NCBI GenBank assembly: GCA_905147135.1
Contig: LR990049.1
Span: 12,355,428 to 12,419,427 of the forward strand
Reading direction: 5' to 3'
DNA length: 64,000 nt
From: Blastobasis lacticolella
Taxonomy: Eukaryota; Arthropoda; Insecta; Lepidoptera; Blastobasidae
The translations under genes and the position numbers were made by a program. The notes below the pieces were generated by a model. The model ran no database searches. It saw only the letters and a list, made by a program, of their open reading frames with translations, and was not told the origin of the DNA. Below, piece after piece: positions 58,275 through 64,000 of the stretch. Each line of letters begins with the position of its first letter. Position 1 is the stretch's first letter.

Positions 58275-58622
58275 TCATCATCTTGGCGGTAATGTCGCGG
58301 TTGTGCTATCGCGCACGAGGGTCCGGGGTCCGCCTTGACCATGATCCAGGATTTGGCAGATCAGATATTTACAGTGGTACGGCCATCTGACCTTCGTGAC
58401 CCCGCTACCAGGGGTCCTGACCAGATTGGATCATGGTTACACATTCAGTCGCCGAATGTGCTGGTTTCATCACGATGGTTTCCCTCACCGTAATAACATC
58501 GGTTAGCAACCACCTTTGTTACATAACTCAGAAAAGAGTCATTGGTACATTCCCGCAGTGAGATTCGAACCCGGTACTTCTAGCTTATGAGTCGGATACC
58601 ACTACTCGGCCATGGACGCTCC
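58275..58622 (-). mobile_element. SINE family A, full-length copy
   Basis: On the minus strand the tRNA-like head (GAGCGTCCATGGCCGAGTAG, B box GGGTTCGAATCTCACTGCGG) and body are followed by the RTE-like tail (AAGGCGGACCCCGGACCCTC, GCACAACCGCGACATTACCG) and a GAT-type end. The longest uninterrupted example. Confidence 0.88.
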
Positions 58623-58659
58623 TAACCTACCTACTTACGTTTTTAAATTTTCAAAATAC

Positions 58660-58998
58660 CATCATTTTAGAGCTCGGTATGCTCGCTTATTAATCTGTAG
58701 CGGTTCGCTTTTACTACATTTCCTATACTTATGTTACAATTAGATAGTAATTCAAAATAAAAAAGTTTTAAGCATGCTCATTTTTTTGTGTTTTACAATC
58801 GTTACCTTGGAGACCCGTCGGACCACCACACTAACAATAGATGGTGTATCGTAAGCTTTAGGCCCTTTATACACAAATTGTAAAAGATTTTTAGCTATTC
58901 AAAACACCAAGGACTTTTAGCTCACTGTGCTCGCTTGTTAATTAATTAATGTTTGCTTTTGTTACGTTTATGTTTAAAATAAAAGTTTTGACCTACAT
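58660..58998. repeat. Two diverged direct copies of a ~105-bp sequence
   Basis: Copy one (58660-58770) and copy two (58905-58998) share TTTTAG(A)GCTC, TGCTCGCTT(A/G)TTAAT, CGCTTTT/TGCTTTTGTTAC and AAAATAAAA(AA)GTTTT in order. Confidence 0.5.
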
Positions 58999-59435
58999 AT
59001 CTACAAAAATATTTTTTCGTCTTTATAATATTAGTTCAGTTAGATATTAGTTATCAACACCTAAGTACTTACATAGTTACGGATATAGTTGGTTCTTAAG
59101 TAGATAGCAGATAACATTTTGACAGATAGCCTATCTCCTAGATAAAAGTGTCTGCTATATAAATACCACACCGAACTGCCAGATAAGATAAAGGTATGTA
59201 ACAGATAGTGGCCAGTACGCGGGCTCAGCTGTCAGAACGGCAACGTCGCATTTGGCGCTCGCTCGAATTTTGTCGGTTTATTTGTTCGGTTAGGGAACAC
59301 GAGTTGGCTTGTTTGACTGGTACCGGCATTCATTGGTTTGTCTTACGTTTGAGCAGTTGTGACCTGAGATTCCGGCGAATTTTTATTTTGTGATTAACTG
59401 TAATGCGCTAGCTCTTTCGCCTGATATTTGGAAAA

Positions 59436-61519
59436 ATGGAGAGAGAAAAGAAACGAGACAGAAGCGCTAACTATACTCGTGAAGAAACAGAAAAACTGAT
59501 CAATATAGTGTACCAGCGTAAAAGTATAATAGAAACTAAAAAGAGTGACGCCGCTACCTGGCATAACAAAGAAATTGCCTGGATGGAAATAGAGTTTGAT
59601 TTCAATAACGATTCACTAGGCATTTTTAGGAATGCAAAAAATTTAAAATTAAAGTATGAATCAATAAAGAAAGAAGTTCGGAAAAAAATCAGTTTTGCCG
59701 GTAGCGATACAAACTCAGCGCCACCTTTATCACCCATAGAGCGGATGGTGAAGGAGAAGATCCTGTCAGATAACGGTGCCGACAGTGAATGTGACTCTGA
59801 TGAAATGAACAATTCCGGTAAGTAAGTAGGTACATAATTAACATAACATAATCAAACATTTTCATTTAATTATCTTAGCCGTAGGACGACCATGCTGGAC
59901 ATGAGTATTACCTACTCAGGCGGCGACCACCATGCCGCTAGGTGTCGCCGCTCAAAAAAATTCGGACTAAAAAGTATAAATTTGTATAACCCTATACAGA
60001 CACTGTTCTGTACATTTGTGATTCTGAATTTTTAATAGCTATGAATATTCTTGTAAGATTTGAAACGAAAAACACAAGATAATTTGATGTATGACAAGTG
60101 TGACCCTCCATGTTTTTTTTCTGAAGTACAAGCAAATGGGTTTCTATAGGGTAACGATATAAAATAAAGCAGTTAAATGGAAAAAAAGCGATTCGCCGTT
60201 AGATGGCGTTGTTATGTGATTTTATTATGTCTATTTTTCATTATTTATTTTTATATTCACGCTAATTTTGATAGGTACATTTCATCATCACAGCCCGTAA
60301 CAGCCCACTGCAGCACTTAGGGCCTCTCCCATGAAAGGGGAGGTTAAGTAAGTAAGTAAAAACTCTTTATTGCACACATATTATAAGACAATTTACAAAA
60401 AACAGCATAATATACATGCGCGCAAAGGCGGTCTTATCGCTTTAAGCGATCTCTCCCAGACAACCTTTGGGAAGAGGTAATGTTTCACAAGAACTAGTAT
60501 TGCCATAATTACTCGCCTGCCTACGCTTGGCAGGCGAGTTGGAGATCGCAGTGTTTAAATATAACAATGTAAAATGCTGCTGTCCATTTTTCAGACTACG
60601 GAGACTTTTGATCTTTTGCTTCGAAAACATTAGACGCCTTGTACGACACCCATGAGCGTAAGGGGTTGGTGCTATTCTACTCTGCCGGTCACGTCAAACT
60701 CTTGAAATAATGGAAAAATCTGGTTACATAAAATATTATTATATGACATTATATTACATGAAAAACGTACCCCGTTAAGAACGAATTTCGTAATTATTCG
60801 TGTTTAACTAAATTAATAAATAATCGTGGACAAATTAACACAGCGCCCCAAACTAAGCAAAGCTTGTACTATGGGTGCTAGTACATCTTTGCACAAATTC
60901 AACCCATTTTAGGATAAGCGGCTTACATTTCGTAGGTACAGGTGTTTTTCAAAGGCAACATCGCTGCCATACTCTCGGATTTATAATACCTACCTACATA
61001 CCTCTATAAAATTATGCGGGTCGGTCGATAGTGAAATTCTTTGGTAACTTAACCTAACATAACATTTAAAAATTGTTTCAGGTCCAGAAATATTTAGAGT
61101 CTATTCTAAACCGGAACCTGCTCCAAAAAGGCTAAAAATAATTGATGTTGCTGATTTATGTGCCCCCAACACTTCATCGCCTTACGTGGAACCTAATGGT
61201 GAGTACCTATCCAATTTTATTTTTAAATTATAAAATTATCCTAGTTCTTAGAACATTATATAAAAACTTGACAATATTTATTTTTCTAGGCGAATCGTCG
61301 AAGGAAAAGACAGATGAGTTGGCTAAAGAAAACGAAAATGTTACAACAATACAATTACAAAGAAGAATACTAGAAGAAGAACTGCAGCACAAACTACTGC
61401 AGAATAAATTATTAGAACAGGAGTTACACCATAAAAAACTAATGAATAGATTAGACTTGAAATGTATGTTACTAAAAATGAAATTAATAAAAAATGAAAT
61501 AGCGGAACAGCGAACGTAA
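59436..61519 (+). CDS. Myb/SANT-like DNA-binding protein with C-terminal coiled coil (three exons)
   Basis: Exons 59436-59817, 61082-61198 and 61290-61519 join in phase 1/phase 1 through good splice sites (G|GTAAGT, TTTCAG|, G|GTGAGT, TTTCTAG|), giving 242 residues. Residues about 10-85 form a tri-helical Myb/SANT-like domain of the insect type (YTREETEKLINIVYQRK, then KKSDAATWHNKEIAW, then FRNAKNLKLKYESIKKEV). A Ser/Pro and acidic linker follows, and exon 3 encodes a Leu/Glu/Lys-rich helix (RRILEEELQHKLLQNKLLEQ) predicted to be a coiled coil. Such proteins occur as insect nuclear factors and as accessory proteins of PIF/Harbinger transposons; no transposase is seen nearby, so a host gene is likelier. 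Intron 1 (1264 bp) holds a GAT-tailed repeat with its own nested LINE tail. A short upstream ORF (59208-59393) may lie in the 5' leader. Confidence 0.85.
60281..60693 (-). mobile_element. GAT-tailed short retroelement, copy 5, split by a LINE tail
   Basis: Left part 60281-60345 and right part 60500-60693 together make the family consensus. It lies in intron 1 of the Myb/SANT gene. Confidence 0.82.
60346..60499 (-). mobile_element. LINE 3' tail with (TTAC)n end, nested
   Basis: The minus strand ends GTGTGCAATAAAGAGTTTTT followed by ACTTACTTACTTA, a polyadenylation signal and tandem tail typical of a LINE 3' end. Confidence 0.7.
60818..60885 (-). mobile_element. SINE family B, 3' scrap
   Basis: AATAATCGTGGACAAATTA, ACACAGCGCC, then CAAACTAAGCAAAGCTTGTA match the SINE B tail. 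In intron 1 of the Myb/SANT gene. Confidence 0.7.
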
Positions 61520-61859
61520 AAATACTTCTTTGTTAAATTATTTCTTACAGTATTTCCAAAGAGTGATATATTTTAATTTGATTTTTGGATGAAGAAGTGA
61601 AACTAGTATTACGCAATTGCCTAGATTGGGGTTGCCAACTAACGCGCTAATTAGTTAGTGCATTTATGCAAATATACAGGCATACAACTAATTAAGAAAC
61701 TTCGTTATCTGTTGGATAAAAATGTCAGTCACATGAACTCGTTGTTAAGTTACCTGATCCTAAATCTATCAGATTGGATACAAATATCAGAGACTACAAA
61801 AGCGTTTCATCGCTAATTTGGGCAGGACTTTAGTAGGTACTGATGAGTTTTTTAAACGT

Positions 61860-62010
61860 GTCCTCATCATAATATTAGGCTATGGACGCCCACTGCTGTA
61901 CATAGACCTCCCCAGAGCTCTCCAAAGGCCGGTCCAGTGTCTTCTGCATCCAGGTGGTACCTGCGATCTTGACCAGGTCGTCAGTCCACCTCTTGAGAGG
62001 TTAACCCACG
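61860..62010 (-). mobile_element. Antisense LINE fragment
   Basis: GGCTATGGACGCCCACTGCT, ACATAGACCTCCCCAGAG, GATCTTGACCAGGTCGTCAG is a segment common in moth LINEs (antisense). No continuous frame. Confidence 0.6.
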
Positions 62011-62014
62011 CTGC

Positions 62015-64000
62015 GTCTTAAAATGCGTAAGATCATGTTCAAATGAAAAAAATCGTACTTTAGTCTGGATCCTAGCACATGATACGACCGTATTATCGTT
62101 CATCAAAAGTTCATGGCAAGTGCTGGTTATAGGATTTCTCCAATCCACCCCACGATCGGTCTTCTGTTTTAGGTAGGTATCTTTAGTCACTGCCAACCTT
62201 GTTGGGCAGATCGTTACCTCATCTCACCACAGGGCACTGTGAGGCCAAGGAGAGGAGGGAATGGAAAGGAGAGAATTTTTTTATACAAAGTTTGCGACTG
62301 CACCTACTGTCACGTACAGAGTGAACGGCGTATATAATAATAATGTAGACGCTGTCACTAAATTTTAAGCGACGCCGATGATGATTTAAAATATTTCTCA
62401 ATAGGATTTAAACAACAAAAAACATTGCACCAACACCTTAAATGAAATCTAAACTCGCTACTTAATTTTGTGACACCGATTTTGCTAATATCATAAGATG
62501 CCAACTTAAAGAGTCACCTAAACTTGGTGCAAGCGGAATTAAAGTCATATGGTAAAATGGTCACTGTCTAAAAAGCTTGACCAGAAAAATATGAGGTCTG
62601 TCAAAAGAGTTAGGAGCTACTATGGAGCCTGTTAGGAACTTGCTTGTTATAAAGGGAACACATACAAACCATTTGATATTTGTTACATTGTCTAAAACAC
62701 AAGTCCTTACAATATAATAACGATTAGGTATGGCAAAGAGTAGATATATTTAGCGGAGCTAGCGGCATCTAAGCCCTAACCATCATGGTATTTATTGTCT
62801 ATAATAGTTTTGCTAACACTGTTGAGTTCTAGAAAATTTACAATAAACCGGCACTTATTTCTGGTCAGGCTTTACCTACCTCCCTCCATCAAAGCTTGTA
62901 ACCCACAGTCACCGGGGTGCTCTGAGGCCGGAGATTTTACCTGTTTAGTTTGAAGACTGTCTATCATTGCTATATTGGTAAATTGTTTGATGTAGGTACA
63001 GTCACCTGCAGAGTGAACGGACTCCACTACCATATATTAAGTGTACGACAGAGCCGTCCGTTTTTTTTTTTCAGATATTTACAAAAAAAAGCCTTTGCCA
63101 TCGAGCTAACGACATCGGCGTGCGTATCTTTTATATATCTTTTATCGGTCTCGCAAGCATGCTGACATTGGACTGGGACTGGGGCCGCTTTTGGTAAATA
63201 TTATTGTATTTAAATAAAAAAATATACATACCTCTGCTGACCGTATCCACGAGCTGCGCAACCGCAGGCCACGCGTCGCCATGTGGCCGTGTCACGTTAG
63301 CTGATCCCCGGACAAGAGGCCGGATGCAGTCACGTCCTCATTACTGGCGTCTCAAGTAACGCCGGCACTCCTGCGTATAGAGTTTGTGCAGTGTACACAG
63401 CCCTTAGGCGGGCTCTGCATTCGAGTAAGTACTAGGGGAAAACTGTGTAAAACCGAGTACCTACCTAGCTCTTTATTTCGAAAACTACTTATGTAAGTAC
63501 ACCTTAGGTAAACCTTAAGCGATGACAGTTTGTAGCAGATTCTAGAGCTCTCGTTTCTTAATTAATGCTCTCAGCTATTTTTAATCCTAAAATTTCACAG
63601 ATTTATACAGATTTACACCTCCGCTGGAAAAGCTCGAGCGGGCGAAGGCGAAAAGGCGAAGCGAATCCCGACCTGACACGAAAAATATTCTCAGGTAAAA
63701 AATATGTCCATAAATCTGTATTATATCATGGTTAAAAATGGCTGAAAGAGAATCAACAGATCCACACGCTAAAATTATAACACTTTTATAATGCTTACCG
63801 CTAAGGAATAGACGATGTTGCCTGCGAGCGTGTTGCCTAATCATAATAATTGGAATGCTTTCATGGCTGGAGTGAATAGATGACGGTTTAGATATGGCGG
63901 ACAAATGCCTGGCTAGTCTAATTTATAAAAATATTATATAACCCCTCTTCGTGTCAAAAATGTGTAAAATGACAAGTCGCAGTTCCTGAGAAATATTTAA
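62015..64000. other. No supported gene
   Basis: ORFs of 60-105 codons on both strands show no recognised motif or splice context. A minus-strand frame at 63587-63904 (105 codons) is the longest. Confidence 0.4.

Noticed and set aside
1..64000. CRISPR arrays, operons, phage or toxin genes
   Set aside because: No regularly spaced repeats and no prokaryotic gene organisation; all repeats are explained by eukaryotic mobile elements.

Overview
The window looks like nuclear DNA of a moth or butterfly (Lepidoptera). It is AT-rich, dotted with the short TAGGTACCTA-type motif common in lepidopteran DNA, and packed with RTE, R1-like and CR1/L2/jockey-like LINE fragments, tRNA-derived SINEs and foldback elements. 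Genes have GT-AG introns. There are no operons, CRISPR arrays or bacterial signals. All identifications come from reading motifs; no database search was possible.

Two complete spliced genes can be assembled by hand. (1) On the minus strand, 12891-17337, five exons in perfect phase encode a 268-residue homologue of the mitochondrial complex I 24 kDa subunit (NDUFV2/ND-24). All four 2Fe-2S ligand cysteines are kept, but the body looks divergent and there is an unusual 41-residue proline/cysteine-rich C-terminal tail. It looks like a specialised paralogue and is the most interesting item here. (2) On the plus strand, 59436-61519, three exons encode a 242-residue protein with an N-terminal Myb/SANT-like domain and a C-terminal coiled coil. 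A third coding unit, 48965-51094 (+), is a piggyBac-transposase-derived protein with a long acidic tandem-repeat N-terminus, a zinc-binding C-terminus, apparent loss of two of three catalytic aspartates, and one in-frame stop that may lie in a 75-nt intron.

Layout: 1-5.1 kb LINE remnants and a possible TATA promoter plus first exon (1107-1548); 5.1-8.4 kb a broken LINE with endonuclease and reverse transcriptase; 8.66-10.81 kb a hAT-like element with a perfect 8-bp target duplication, riddled with nested insertions; 11.7-12.0 kb a TA-flanked MITE; 12.9-17.3 kb the NDUFV2-like gene; 17.4-42.5 kb intergenic DNA with SINEs, MITEs and LINE tails; 42.5-45.5 kb two truncated LINEs on the minus strand; 46-48 kb MITE and SINEs; 48.4-51.1 kb the piggyBac-derived gene; 51.6-58.7 kb hairpin, SINEs and LINE pieces; 59.2-61.5 kb the Myb/SANT gene; then mostly unassigned DNA to 64 kb.

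The mobile elements inform on each other. One SINE family ends in the 3' tail of the RTE LINE family present here, which suggests parasitism of RTE machinery. One GAT-tailed repeat carries a 5' inversion typical of twin priming. A mariner-like MITE sits exactly between two palindromic CCCGGG repeats of the hAT-like element.
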